DNA of 14,159 nt from an uncultured Sphingomonas sp. (GTDB lineage: Bacteria > Pseudomonadota > Alphaproteobacteria > Sphingomonadales > Sphingomonadaceae), in contig CAMPJH010000025.1 of assembly GCA_946886845.1 (NCBI GenBank), positions 1 through 14,159 of the forward strand. Direction: 5' to 3'. The position numbers and the translations under genes were made by a program. The first letter of the stretch is position 1, and the number at the start of each line of letters is the position of its first letter. Shown here in pieces: positions 1 through 8,054 of this stretch. A model generated the notes under the pieces. That model searched no databases. It worked only from the letters and a program-made list of their open reading frames with translations, and was not told the origin of the DNA.

Positions 1-505
1 GTTCTATGCCGAGCCCGGTCTTGGCGCTCGCGAGCACCGCCTCCGACGCGTCCAGCCCGATGATCTCCTCGATCTCCTGCCGCACCCCTTCCGGGTCGGC
101 CGACGGCAAGTCGACCTTGTTGATCACCGGCACGATCTCATGGTCGTGCTCGATGCTGGCATAAACATTCGCCAGCGTCTGCGCTTCGACGCCTTGGGCG
201 GCGTCGACCACCAACAGCGCGCCTTCGCACGCGGACAGGCTCCGCGACACTTCATAGGCGAAGTCGACGTGGCCGGGCGTGTCCATCAGGTTGAGCTCGT
301 GGCCCTTCCAGTTGAGCCGCACGGTCTGCGCCTTGATGGTGATCCCGCGCTCGCGCTCGATGTCCATATTGTCGAGCAGCTGCGGGCTCATCTCGCGCTC
401 GGTCAGCCCGCCCGTCGCCTGGATCAGCCGGTCGGCGAGCGTCGACTTGCCGTGGTCGATGTGGGCGATGATTGAAAAATTGCGGATTCGAGAGATATCG
501 GTCAT
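1..505 (-). CDS. lepA: Elongation factor 4 (LepA), N-terminal part, cut by window start
   Basis: This is the ribosome-associated translational GTPase EF-4, which back-translocates or remodels stalled ribosomes in the cytoplasm. The protein begins [20 protein letters not shown], a near-invariant LepA start. Visible GTPase motifs are G1 (AHIDHGKS, residues 14-21), the switch-I RGIT (53-56), G3 (DTPGH, 75-79), G4 (NKVD, 129-132) and the G5-like SAKTG near the window edge. About 168 codons are present of a family length near 600, so domains II-V and the LepA-specific C-terminus lie outside the window; this is truncation by the window and not a broken gene. The ATG at 505-503 is the natural start. 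No Shine-Dalgarno sequence precedes it, and a possible promoter lies only a few bases upstream, so the mRNA may be nearly leaderless (inference). The gene diverges from the secreted protein at 547. Confidence 0.97.
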   Translation of the reverse strand, partial: MTDISRIRNFSIIAHIDHGKSTLADRLIQATGGLTEREMSPQLLDNMDIERERGITIKAQTVRLNWKGHELNLMDTPGHVDFAYEVSRSLSACEGALLVVDAAQGVEAQTLANVYASIEHDHEIVPVINKVDLPSADPEGVRQEIEEIIGLDASEAVLASAKTGLGIE

Positions 506-515
506 TTCGAAGCGC

Positions 516-543
516 GCTATAGTGGCTGCTGACAGGGGGGCAA
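516..543 (-). promoter_or_regulatory. Candidate lepA promoter with a -10 shared by the divergent gene
   Basis: Read on the minus strand, TTGCCC (543-538) is followed after 16 nt by TATAGC (521-516), a fair sigma70-type match. Transcription would start near 509, about four bases before the lepA ATG. The core CTATAG (517-522) is palindromic, so it also reads TATAGT (518-523) on the plus strand, about 24 nt before the ATG at 547. I do not see a good plus-strand -35 at the right distance. This is prediction by eye only. Confidence 0.3.
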
Positions 544-546
544 TCG

Positions 547-1635
547 ATGAACCGGAAGAGCGCATTTGTCGCGAGCGTATGTGCGGCACTGTTGGTGAGC
601 GCAGCTCCGCCGCCGCCGGTCGCCAATTACTGGATGGACGTCGCGACCCAGAGCGGGATGGGCGCCGGACTGATGGGCGGCGGCCAGCCGAGCATGCAGC
701 AGATCATGCAGATGATGGAGGGCGGCAGCCAGGTCGGCCACAGCCTCAACCTCTACCTCGCCTCGAAGCAGAAGCCGACGACCGCGGCGCAGGCCCAGCA
801 TCTCGTCCCGCCGGGGCTGCAGATGGGGCCGAGCCTGCCGCTGATCGCTCCGGCGGCGCCGAAACCGGTGCCCGAGACGGCGGGAATGCCGGCCAATTTC
901 CAGCGGCCGCAGGGCAAGATGCTGATCTATTGGGGGTGCGGCGAGCATGCCGGCGCCGGCCAGCCGACGGTGGTGGATTTCGCCAAAGTCGCCGCCGGCC
1001 AGATGCCGCCAGGGTTCGCGGCGATGGCAGCGGCGATGAGCGCCGCCCAGCCGCCGCGGCCGGGCCAGTCGGCCGGCTATGGCGAATGGCCCAACCAAAA
1101 GGATTCACGACCCGTGCCGGCGGCCGCTTCATTGATCGGCGGCCATAAGGTCGAAGGCAATTTTTCGCCGGCGATCGCCTTCACGCTCGGCGCCGGGGAG
1201 GACTTCATGCCGGCGCTCGGGCTTCGCGAGGCCGGCGCGCTGCCATCGGGGGCAATCCGGCTGACCTGGAACCCGGCCGCCCGAGCGACCGGCTATGCCT
1301 TGTCGATGTTCGGCGCGAGCCCAAGCGGCGACGTGCTGGTCTGGACATCCGCCAAGAAGGCGATGGCGTTTCCCAACATGGACTATCTGTCGCCAAGCCA
1401 GGTCAAGCAGCTGGTCGCCTCCGGCGGCGCGCTGGCGCCGACGGCGAACGAATGCACGATCCCGGCCGAAGTCATCAACGCCTCGCCATCCGGAATGGTG
1501 ATGATGATCGGCTACGGTCCCGAGGCGCATTTCTCCGACAAGCCGAAGGCTCCGACCTGGACCGTGCGGGCACGCTACAAGACGACCGCCTCACTGATGC
1601 TCGGGATGAGCGGGGCGTTCGGCGGCACTCCTTAG
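547..1635 (+). CDS. Uncharacterised secreted protein, sphingomonad-type hypothetical
   Basis: The 362-residue product has no function I can assign; I recall similar proteins as conserved hypotheticals in sphingomonads. Residues 1-20 form a signal peptide (MNRKSAF then a hydrophobic stretch ending SAA), followed by a PPPP run, so the mature protein is probably periplasmic or exported. Residues about 37-62 are rich in Met, Gly and Gln. A Pro/Ala-rich linker follows, then a block with a conserved look, [11 protein letters not shown], around residue 127. Near 239-260 the stretch [20 protein letters not shown] resembles the B-C strand pattern of a fibronectin type III or similar beta-sandwich domain (inference). 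Cysteines are few. The ATG at 547 is well supported: a run of six G (535-540) lies six bases upstream. It diverges from lepA (41 bp gap) and ends 4 bp from the convergent transporter gene, so it is probably transcribed alone. Confidence 0.85.
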   Translation: MNRKSAFVASVCAALLVSAAPPPPVANYWMDVATQSGMGAGLMGGGQPSMQQIMQMMEGGSQVGHSLNLYLASKQKPTTAAQAQHLVPPGLQMGPSLPLIAPAAPKPVPETAGMPANFQRPQGKMLIYWGCGEHAGAGQPTVVDFAKVAAGQMPPGFAAMAAAMSAAQPPRPGQSAGYGEWPNQKDSRPVPAAASLIGGHKVEGNFSPAIAFTLGAGEDFMPALGLREAGALPSGAIRLTWNPAARATGYALSMFGASPSGDVLVWTSAKKAMAFPNMDYLSPSQVKQLVASGGALAPTANECTIPAEVINASPSGMVMMIGYGPEAHFSDKPKAPTWTVRARYKTTASLMLGMSGAFGGTP

Positions 1636-1639
1636 GCCG

Positions 1640-2707
1640 CTAAGCGGTTTCGGTCGGTCCCTTCGCCGACGCGATCCTGAAGTCGGGCCGGCCGTCGTTG
1701 GACAGCAAAGCGGCGACCCATTTGGTGCCATCGAATTGCGCGAACACCATCATCAGCATCAGCGTCATCGGCACCGCAAGGAAGGCGCCGGGGATGCCCC
1801 ACAGAAGCGTCCAGAAGGACAGCGCCAGCAAGGTCGTCACCGGATCGATGTTCTGGGTGTCGGCCTGCATCCGCGGATAGATGAGATTGCCGATGATCAC
1901 CGCGACCACCTGGATTCCGCCGAAGATCGCGACCGCCGGCCACGGCGTCGAGAATTGCAACAGCGCGAACAAGGCGGGCGCGATCGACCCGACCGTCACG
2001 CCGATCGTCGGGATGAACGAGAGCAGGAACAGGACGACGGTCCAGAACAGGACATTGTCGAGGCCGACGGCGAGCATCACCCCAGCCGACGCTGCCGCAA
2101 GCATCGCCCCGGTAATCGTCTGGACCCACAAATATGTCCTGAGATCGGAGGCGATTCGATCGATGATGCCCTTGAGCGCCCGGCGGCGGCCCAGCGAGCC
2201 GGCAACGGCGTCGATCTTGCGGCCGATCCGGCGCCGGCCGGCAACCATGAAGCCGAAATAGACGACGATCAAAAGCACTGCTCCGGCGACACCCTGGGCC
2301 GTTGCGAGCACCGCGCCGGCAATTCGCGGAAGGCTAATTTGGCCGACCAACGAATTGAGGTGCAGCGGCTGCGGATAGCCGACCGCGGCGCCGACCGCCT
2401 GGACGAGACTTTCGAGCCGGGCGACCAGCGCCGGCCACTGATCGACCATCTGCACGGCGCCTTGGGCGAGGACGAAGATTCCCCCCGAGGCGGAGATGAT
2501 CACAGTCAGTCCCGCCAGCAGCGACACCACCCAGCGCGGCGCCTTCGGCCACCGCCGGTCGATGAAGCCGACGACGGCGTCGACCAGCACGACGAGGACG
2601 AAGGCGATGACCAGCGGAATCAAAATGCCGCTCAGGAAATAGAGCAAGCCCATGGCGGCGGCGATGCCGACAAGAATTTGCGCCGTGGCGATCGGCCTTG
2701 CAGTCAT
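1640..2707 (-). CDS. AI-2E family transporter (PerM/TqsA/YdiK superfamily)
   Basis: This inner-membrane protein of 355 residues belongs to the AI-2E transporter (UPF0118) family, whose members include the E. coli autoinducer-2 exporter TqsA and also Na+(Li+)/H+ antiporters; the substrate here cannot be read from sequence. Family features are an N-terminal pair of hydrophobic segments (about residues 8-46), a third near 60-80, an amphipathic extracytoplasmic region (DQWPALVARLESLVQAV), then five more membrane segments, including the typical FLLSFIPTIGVTVGSIAPALFALL-type stretch and a late LWGIPGAFLAVPMTLM segment. Length is normal. I chose the ATG at 2707-2705 (MTARPIATAQ); an in-frame TTG at 2743 would add 12 residues without family resemblance. 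Neither start has a strong ribosome binding site. The gene is convergent with 547-1635 and divergent from the M16 peptidase gene. Confidence 0.9.
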   Translation of the reverse strand: MTARPIATAQILVGIAAAMGLLYFLSGILIPLVIAFVLVVLVDAVVGFIDRRWPKAPRWVVSLLAGLTVIISASGGIFVLAQGAVQMVDQWPALVARLESLVQAVGAAVGYPQPLHLNSLVGQISLPRIAGAVLATAQGVAGAVLLIVVYFGFMVAGRRRIGRKIDAVAGSLGRRRALKGIIDRIASDLRTYLWVQTITGAMLAAASAGVMLAVGLDNVLFWTVVLFLLSFIPTIGVTVGSIAPALFALLQFSTPWPAVAIFGGIQVVAVIIGNLIYPRMQADTQNIDPVTTLLALSFWTLLWGIPGAFLAVPMTLMLMMVFAQFDGTKWVAALLSNDGRPDFRIASAKGPTETA

Positions 2708-2846
2708 TGCCGCAGCTTGCGGCCAATGCCGCCTGCAATGCAACTATCGGCCGTGGGTGAAAGTCCGACGCGGCGATCATTTCTCGCTACATCCGCGACC
2801 ATTTCCTCCGCTCGCAGAAAATTGCTCCCCCTTGAGATCGCGGCAG

Positions 2847-2874
2847 TTGCGAGTCTCGCCCGCGCGGCTAAGCT
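2847..2874 (+). promoter_or_regulatory. Candidate promoter of the M16 peptidase gene
   Basis: The 195-bp divergent gap 2708-2902 holds no gene. Within it, TTGCGA (2847-2852) and TAAGCT (2869-2874, within GGCTAAGCT) are 16 nt apart. This partly resembles the Caulobacter-type housekeeping promoter (TTGACGS, 10-14 nt, GCTANAWC). A start near 2881 would leave a leader of about 22 nt carrying the GGAGA ribosome binding site at 2889-2893. I found no clear promoter for the divergent transporter gene. Confidence 0.25.
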
Positions 2875-2902
2875 GGCGTCAAATTCCCGGAGAAACGGAC
2901 CG

Positions 2903-5746
2903 ATGAACAGCCTCAACCGACTGGCCCTTCTGCTCGCAAGTTCGGCGCTCGTCGCCTGCGCTACGACGCCGCAAGCCGCGGTAGAGCCGCTGGCGCCCGA
3001 ACCGGTCGCCGCCGCACCGGCAGCACCGCAGCCGGCGCCGGTCAGCGCGCTGGTCAGCGAGGTCGCGATCCCGCATTCCAGTTTCCAGCTGGCCAACGGG
3101 CTGACGGTCATCGTCCATGAGGACCATAAGGCGCCGGTCGTCGCGGTCAGCGCCTGGTACAATGTCGGGTCGAAGGACGAGCCCGCCGGCAAGACCGGCT
3201 TCGCCCATTTGTTCGAGCATCTGATGTTCAACGGATCGGACAACCTGCCCGGCGACTTCTTCGAATATCTGCAGCAGATCGGCGCCACCGATTACAACGG
3301 CACTACCTGGTTCGACCGCACCAATTATTTCCAGACGGTGCCCAAGGCGGCGCTCGACCGGGCACTGTTCATGGAAAGCGACCGGATGGGCTATTTGCTC
3401 GGCGCCGTCACCCAGGACAAGCTCGATAACCAGCGCGGCGTCGTCCAGAACGAGAAGCGTCAGGGCGACAACCAGCCGGGCGGGCTGGTCGAATATGAGG
3501 TGCTCGGCAACTTGTTCCCCGACGGCCATCCCTACCAGCATTCGACGATCGGATCGATGGCCGACCTCGACGCCGCCAGCCTGGCCGACGTCAAGCAGTG
3601 GTTCATGGACAAATACGGCCCAAACAATGCCGTGCTGGTCCTGGCCGGCGACATCACCCCGGCCGAGGCGCGGCCGCTGGTCGAGAAATATTTCGGAGCG
3701 ATCAGGCAGGGCCCGGCCAATACGCCCGCAGCGGCCGATGTGCCGACCCTTCCGGCGCCCAAGTCGATCGTCATGAAGGACCGGGTCGCCGCAGTTCAGA
3801 TCCAGCGGCATTGGGCGGTTCCGGGACTGCTATCCGCTCAGCTCGCCGCGCTCGACGTCGGCGGATCGATCCTCGGCGGCCTGGCCAGCTCGCGGCTCGA
3901 CCGGATCCTGGTCCGCGACGAGAAGCTCGCGGTCGGAGTGACCGCCGGGCTGCAGCCGTTCCAGCGGGTCGGATTGTTCGAGGTGACCGCGTCGGTGAAG
4001 CCGGGCGTCGATCCCGCGGTCGTCGAGAAGCGGCTCGACGAAATCATCGCCGACTTCATCGCCAACGGCCCGACCGAGGACGAGGTCCGGCGCGCGACCA
4101 CCCGCGAGGTCAGCGGCCGGATCCGCGGCCTCGAGCAGGTCGGCGGATTCGGCGGCAAGGCGGTCGCGCTCGCCGAAGGGCAAGTGTTCGCCGGCGATTC
4201 CGAATTCTATAAAAAGACGCTGGACAAATATGCGGCGATCACCCCGGCCGACGTCCAGGCGGCCATGCAGCAATGGCTGTCACGGCCGGTGTTCGCGATC
4301 CGGCTCGAGCCCGGCGATCGGCCGCCCTATGAGGAAGCCAAGGCGGCGGCCAAGAAGGGCAAGACCGCCGACATCGCGACTCCGAAGGTAAAGCGCGAAT
4401 TGCCGGGCGTCGGCGAGCCGGCCGAGCTCGACTTCCCCGAGGTCCAGCACGTCCGGCTGTCGAACGGCATCGCCGTCAGCTACGCGCAGCGGACGACCGT
4501 TCCGCTGACCCAGATCGGCCTGGCGTTCGACGCCGGATTCTCGGCCGACCAGCCCGGTGCTCGCGGCCTTCAGAACCTGACCCTGTCGCTGCTCGATGAA
4601 GGCGCCGACGGATTAACCTCACAGCAGCTTGCCGAGGAGGAGGAGCGGCTGGGTGCGCAAATCGCGGCATCCGGGAGCGCCGACCGAAGCAGCGTGACCT
4701 TGTCGGCGCTGAGCGCGAACCTCGGGCCGTCGCTCGACCTGCTCGCCGGAATCGTCCAGCGGCCGACGTTCGATCCGGCCGAGGTCGAGCGCGTCCGAAC
4801 CCAGGTGCTGACCGCGATCTCGCAGGCGCAGAAGGACCCGCAAAGCATCGCCACCCGCGCGCTTCCGCCATTGCTCTACGGCGAGGCCCACCCGTACGGC
4901 GCCACCGAGCTTGGCAGCCCGGAGGCGGTGAAGGCATTCACCAGGGCGCACCTCGAAAGCTTCCGCCAGCATTGGCTGCGGCCCGACAATCTCGAGATCT
5001 TCGTTGTTTCCAACCTGCCGCTCGCCGACGTCCAGCAGCAGCTCGAGCGGGCGTTCGGGACCTGGGCCCCGCCGGCGGCGCCGAAGGGCGTCAAGAATTT
5101 CGGCGCGCTGCCGCCGCGGCCCGAAGCCGAGAAGATCGTCCTCATCGACCGCCCCGGATCGCCCCAGTCCTACATCATGGCCGGCCAGGTCACGCCGATC
5201 GACCCGCGCGGCGAGATGGCGGCGATCAGCGGCGCCAACGACATCCTCGGCGGCACCTTCCTGTCGCGGATCAACATGGACCTGCGCGAGACCAAGGGCT
5301 GGTCGTACGGCGTTCGCGGCACGGTGCAGCTCAACGCCAAGGTCGTCCCCTATGTCGTCAGCGCCCCGGTGCAGGCGGACCGGACCGCCGATTCGATCGC
5401 CGCGCTGCGTGCCGACATCCGCGACTTCCTGACCACCAAGGGCGTCACCGACGAGGAGCTTGGGCGGACCATCTCCAATCGCATCAAGGCGCTGCCGGGA
5501 CAGTTCGAGACGTCGAGCTCGGTGCTATCGGCGATGGCCTCGAACGCGCTCTACGGACGGCCCGACAATTATCACGAGCTGCTCGCCGACAAGTACCGGG
5601 CGCAGAGCAAGGCGACGCTCGATGCCTCGCTGCGCGAAGCGGTGAATCCGAGCGCGTTCGTCTGGGTCGTGGTCGGCGACGCCGCCAAGGTCCGGCCGCA
5701 GCTCGCCAAGCTGGGGCTGCCGGTCGAGGAAGTGCAGCCGCGCTAG
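2903..5746 (+). CDS. Two-domain M16 zinc metallopeptidase, lipoprotein
   Basis: The 947-residue product is a pitrilysin/insulinase-family (M16) peptidase, expected to cleave small or unfolded peptides in the cell envelope. A lipoprotein signal is visible: MNSLNRLALLLASSALVAC, with lipobox LVAC and lipidated Cys19. A Pro/Ala linker runs to about residue 50. The N-terminal M16 domain carries the inverted zinc motif HLFEH (H102, E105, H106), and Glu184 in NEKR fits the third ligand about 77 residues later. The C-terminal M16 domain (from about residue 515) lacks HxxEH but keeps the family's R/Y region (FLSRINMDLRETKGWSYGVRG-like), so it is the usual inactive partner domain. The start is the ATG at 2903, with GGAGA nine bases upstream and a signal peptide directly following. 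The frame is open far upstream, but that part is antisense to the transporter gene. The stop is 3 bp from that of the convergent GIN-domain gene. Confidence 0.95.
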   Translation: MNSLNRLALLLASSALVACATTPQAAVEPLAPEPVAAAPAAPQPAPVSALVSEVAIPHSSFQLANGLTVIVHEDHKAPVVAVSAWYNVGSKDEPAGKTGFAHLFEHLMFNGSDNLPGDFFEYLQQIGATDYNGTTWFDRTNYFQTVPKAALDRALFMESDRMGYLLGAVTQDKLDNQRGVVQNEKRQGDNQPGGLVEYEVLGNLFPDGHPYQHSTIGSMADLDAASLADVKQWFMDKYGPNNAVLVLAGDITPAEARPLVEKYFGAIRQGPANTPAAADVPTLPAPKSIVMKDRVAAVQIQRHWAVPGLLSAQLAALDVGGSILGGLASSRLDRILVRDEKLAVGVTAGLQPFQRVGLFEVTASVKPGVDPAVVEKRLDEIIADFIANGPTEDEVRRATTREVSGRIRGLEQVGGFGGKAVALAEGQVFAGDSEFYKKTLDKYAAITPADVQAAMQQWLSRPVFAIRLEPGDRPPYEEAKAAAKKGKTADIATPKVKRELPGVGEPAELDFPEVQHVRLSNGIAVSYAQRTTVPLTQIGLAFDAGFSADQPGARGLQNLTLSLLDEGADGLTSQQLAEEEERLGAQIAASGSADRSSVTLSALSANLGPSLDLLAGIVQRPTFDPAEVERVRTQVLTAISQAQKDPQSIATRALPPLLYGEAHPYGATELGSPEAVKAFTRAHLESFRQHWLRPDNLEIFVVSNLPLADVQQQLERAFGTWAPPAAPKGVKNFGALPPRPEAEKIVLIDRPGSPQSYIMAGQVTPIDPRGEMAAISGANDILGGTFLSRINMDLRETKGWSYGVRGTVQLNAKVVPYVVSAPVQADRTADSIAALRADIRDFLTTKGVTDEELGRTISNRIKALPGQFETSSSVLSAMASNALYGRPDNYHELLADKYRAQSKATLDASLREAVNPSAFVWVVVGDAAKVRPQLAKLGLPVEEVQPR

Positions 5747-5749
5747 CGG

Positions 5750-6313
5750 TCAGTCGCCGCGGCGGACGGCGCCGCCGCCGTTGACGACGCTGCTGACCTG
5801 CGGGCTTCCGGCGTAGCGGACCTCGCCGCCACCGTTGACCGCGGCCGCCAGACGCTCGGAGCGGCCGGTCAGCACCCGGCCGCCGCCATTGACAGCGGCA
5901 TTGACGTTGCTGGCGCGGATCGCGCGCGCATCGATGCTGCCGCCGCCGCTGACCGCGACCGAAAGCTCGCCCTGAGGGGAAAAGCCGGGCGCGAAGCTGA
6001 TCGCGCCGCCGCCGGAGATGGCGGCGTCGGGCGCGCTCGGGCTGACGATTTCGATGCGCAGGTCGTAGTGCCTCGGGCAGCGATCGTTGCAGGCGTCGAT
6101 CTTCAGCTGGCCGCGATTGTCGACCCGGATGCGGGTGAACTGGCTGCTGCCGCTGACGATCGTCACCCGCTGGGCGGGTCCGGGGCGGACGGAGAGCGTC
6201 CCGCCGCCGCGCAACTGGACCGAATCGAAGGCGGCGACAGGCACGGTTTCGGCGGCGACGGCCGGGACCGCGACGACGAGTGCGAACGGCAGGATGGTGA
6301 GCAAGGCGCGCAT
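5750..6313 (-). CDS. Secreted GIN-domain (DUF2807) protein
   Basis: The 187-residue exported protein matches the head GIN domain/DUF2807 family, sometimes called putative auto-transporter adhesin head domain; its molecular role is not established. Residues 1-21 form a signal peptide (MRALLTILPFALVVAVPAVAA). The mature part is a beta-helix-like repeat marked by GGG triplets at residues 36-38, 101-103, 123-125, 143-145, 161-163 and 179-181. The last five are spaced 22, 20, 18 and 18 residues and often preceded by VN or VS. Two cysteines, C75 and C79 (CNDRC), could form a disulphide after export. The ATG at 6313-6311 has a GAGAGG-like ribosome binding site at 6327-6322. It lies 65 bp downstream of purK on the same strand, but a tandem palindrome and candidate promoter in that gap suggest its own regulated transcription. 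Confidence 0.88.
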   Translation of the reverse strand: MRALLTILPFALVVAVPAVAAETVPVAAFDSVQLRGGGTLSVRPGPAQRVTIVSGSSQFTRIRVDNRGQLKIDACNDRCPRHYDLRIEIVSPSAPDAAISGGGAISFAPGFSPQGELSVAVSGGGSIDARAIRASNVNAAVNGGGRVLTGRSERLAAAVNGGGEVRYAGSPQVSSVVNGGGAVRRGD

Positions 6314-6337
6314 CAGAAGAACCTCTCAATCGGGGTG

Positions 6338-6369
6338 GCGCTACATTTGTAGCGCTAAATTTGTAGCGC
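6338..6369 (-). promoter_or_regulatory. Tandem overlapping palindromes, probable BlaI/CopY-type operator
   Basis: Site A is the perfect inverted repeat GCGCTACATTTGTAGCGC (6338-6355). It contains TACATTTGTA, which fits the TACANNTGTA core known for CopY/BlaI/MecI repressors. Site B, GCGCTAAATTTGTAGCGC (6352-6369), shares four bases with A and has one altered half-site. The unit ATTTGTAGCGC therefore recurs 14 bp apart (6345-6355 and 6359-6369). The array lies 25-56 bases upstream of the GIN-domain ATG, and no regulator gene is in the window. That it binds a BlaI-like repressor is inference. Confidence 0.6.
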
Positions 6370-6374
6370 GTCCA
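6346..6374 (-). promoter_or_regulatory. Candidate promoter of the GIN-domain gene, inside the operator
   Basis: On the minus strand, TGGACGC (6374-6368) is followed after 14 nt by GCTACAAA (6353-6346). This resembles the Caulobacter-type housekeeping promoter TTGACGS, 10-14 nt, GCTANAWC. Transcription would start near 6337-6339, leaving a leader of about 25 nt with the GAGAGG site. Both palindromes overlap the promoter, the expected arrangement for repression by occlusion. Predicted by eye. Confidence 0.4.
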
Positions 6375-6378
6375 GCGG

Positions 6379-7457
6379 CTAAATTTTCACCCGAGTCACG
6401 TGGCCCATTTTGCGGCCCGGCCGGGGCTCGCCCTTGCCGTAGAGATGGACGTGAGAGCCCTCTTCGGCGACCAGCTCGGGCCAGCGGTTGACCTCTTCGC
6501 CGATAAGGTTCTCCATCGTCACGGAGGCGCCTGTCCGGTCGCGCGGGCCGAGCGGAAGGCCGCAGATGGCGCGGATGTGCTGCTCGAACTGCGAGGTGGC
6601 CGAGCCCTCGATCGTCCAGTGCCCGCTGTTGTGGACGCGCGGCGCTATTTCGTTGACCAGCGGCCCGTTTGCGGTCGCGAAGAACTCGACCGTCAGAACG
6701 CCGACATGGTCGAGCGCGGCGGCGATATCGATCGCCATTGCCGCCGCTTCGTCGGCATTGTCGAGCACGATATTGCTGGCCGGGACCGACGAGCGCCGCA
6801 GGATTCCGTCCGAATGGACATTTTCGATCGGCTCCCAGCAAACCGCGTCGCCGCCGGCACGAGCGATGATGATCGAGAATTCGGCCGCGAAGTCGACGCC
6901 GGCTTCGGCGACGGCGGGCTCCTCGCCGATCGCCGCCCAGGCGGCCGCCGCCTGATCGGCGGAGCGGATCCACGCCTGGCCCTTGCCGTCGTATCCGTAG
7001 CGGCGGGTCTTGAGCACCAGCGGCACGCCGAGCTCGGCGACCGCGGCCTCGACGTCGGCGAGCGACGCGACCGATCGCCAGGGAGCGACACGGGCCCCGG
7101 CCGATTCGATGAAGCGCTTTTCCTCGGCGCGGTCCTGGGCGACGGCCAGCGATCTGGTGCCCGGCCGCAGCTTGTCGCCGAGCAGCGCGAGCGGCTCGAC
7201 CGGCAAATTCTCGAACTCGTAGGTGGCGACGTCGACCGAAGCCGCGAAGCTTTCGAGCTCGGCGCGGTCGTCGAATGCCGCGCGCGTGAACCGCGCCGCG
7301 ACGTCGGCCGCGCAGGGTCGCTCGTGGGGATCGAAGATGTGACACCTATAGCCGAGCTGGGCGGCGGCGATGGCCAGCATCTTGCCGAGCTGGCCGCCGC
7401 CGATGATGCCGATTGTGGAGCCCGGAGCGACCCCTTCGACTTTGCTCAGGACAGGGA

Positions 7458-7461
<4 letters not shown>
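6379..7461 (-). CDS. purK: N5-carboxyaminoimidazole ribonucleotide synthase (PurK)
   Basis: This cytosolic ATP-grasp enzyme converts AIR, bicarbonate and ATP to N5-CAIR, the substrate for PurE in de novo purine synthesis. Landmarks in the 360-residue product are the N-terminal [13 protein letters not shown] (residues 18-30), TYEFENLP (80-87), the ATP-binding lysine 151 in [23 protein letters not shown] (211-221), and the active-site stretch [14 protein letters not shown]. The ATG at 7461-7459 overlaps the purE stop (ATGA, 7458-7461), indicating translational coupling and a purEK operon. The first residues are odd: VLSKVEG (4-10) is encoded by a dispersed-repeat-like sequence (7433-7452), giving about eight residues more than I would expect before the [12 protein letters not shown] core. 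The rest of the enzyme looks intact, so function is probably retained. Confidence 0.97.
7433..7452. repeat. Short dispersed genomic repeat inside the purK start region
   Basis: CCTTCGACTTTGCTCAGGAC (opposite strand GTCCTGAGCAAAGTCGAAGG) matches a short repeat I recall from many sphingomonad genomes. Its translations appear in annotated proteins as strings such as FDFAQD, LSKVEG or LRTG. Only the outer bases (CCT/AGG) pair, so it is an imperfect palindrome. It is the only copy I found in this window. The copy is read in frame as purK codons 4-9 with part of codon 10. The family assignment is from memory and was not tested against a genome. Confidence 0.6.
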
Positions 7462-7940
<479 letters not shown>

Positions 7941-7972
7941 GTCGCTCTTCCTGATCGCCTCGCCGAAGCGGC

Positions 7973-8001
7973 GGTTTAGGAAGCGATTGCACTGTTCGCA
8001 A
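7973..8001 (-). promoter_or_regulatory. Candidate purE promoter with an inverted repeat across it
   Basis: On the minus strand, TTGCGA (8001-7996) and TAAACC (7978-7973, within CCTAAACC) are 17 nt apart; read as TTGCGAA, 14 nt and CCTAAACC it fits the Caulobacter-type pattern. An inverted repeat, GATTGC (7985-7990) and GCAATC (7998-8003), spans the spacer and -35 and could be an operator. I cannot match it to a known purine regulator. The gap 7941-8054 also serves the divergent GGDEF gene, for which I see no clear promoter. Confidence 0.3.
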
Positions 8002-8054
8002 TCAGGACAGGCGAAATTGGGTGCATTTCGCAAGGCCTGCAATCGGTCTATCCC

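Noticed and set aside
1637..1647. Small hairpin CCGC-TAA-GCGG followed by TTT between two convergent stops, as a possible terminator.
   Set aside because: The stem is only four base pairs and the T-run three bases, too weak to call a terminator in either direction.
1736..2902. An open frame of 389 codons directly upstream of, and in frame with, the M16 peptidase gene, which could be read as a large N-terminal extension.
   Set aside because: It is antisense to the AI-2E transporter gene, its translation is a highly charged His/Arg/Asp-rich string typical of reverse-frame GC-rich DNA, and the ATG at 2903 has a ribosome binding site and a lipoprotein signal immediately after it.
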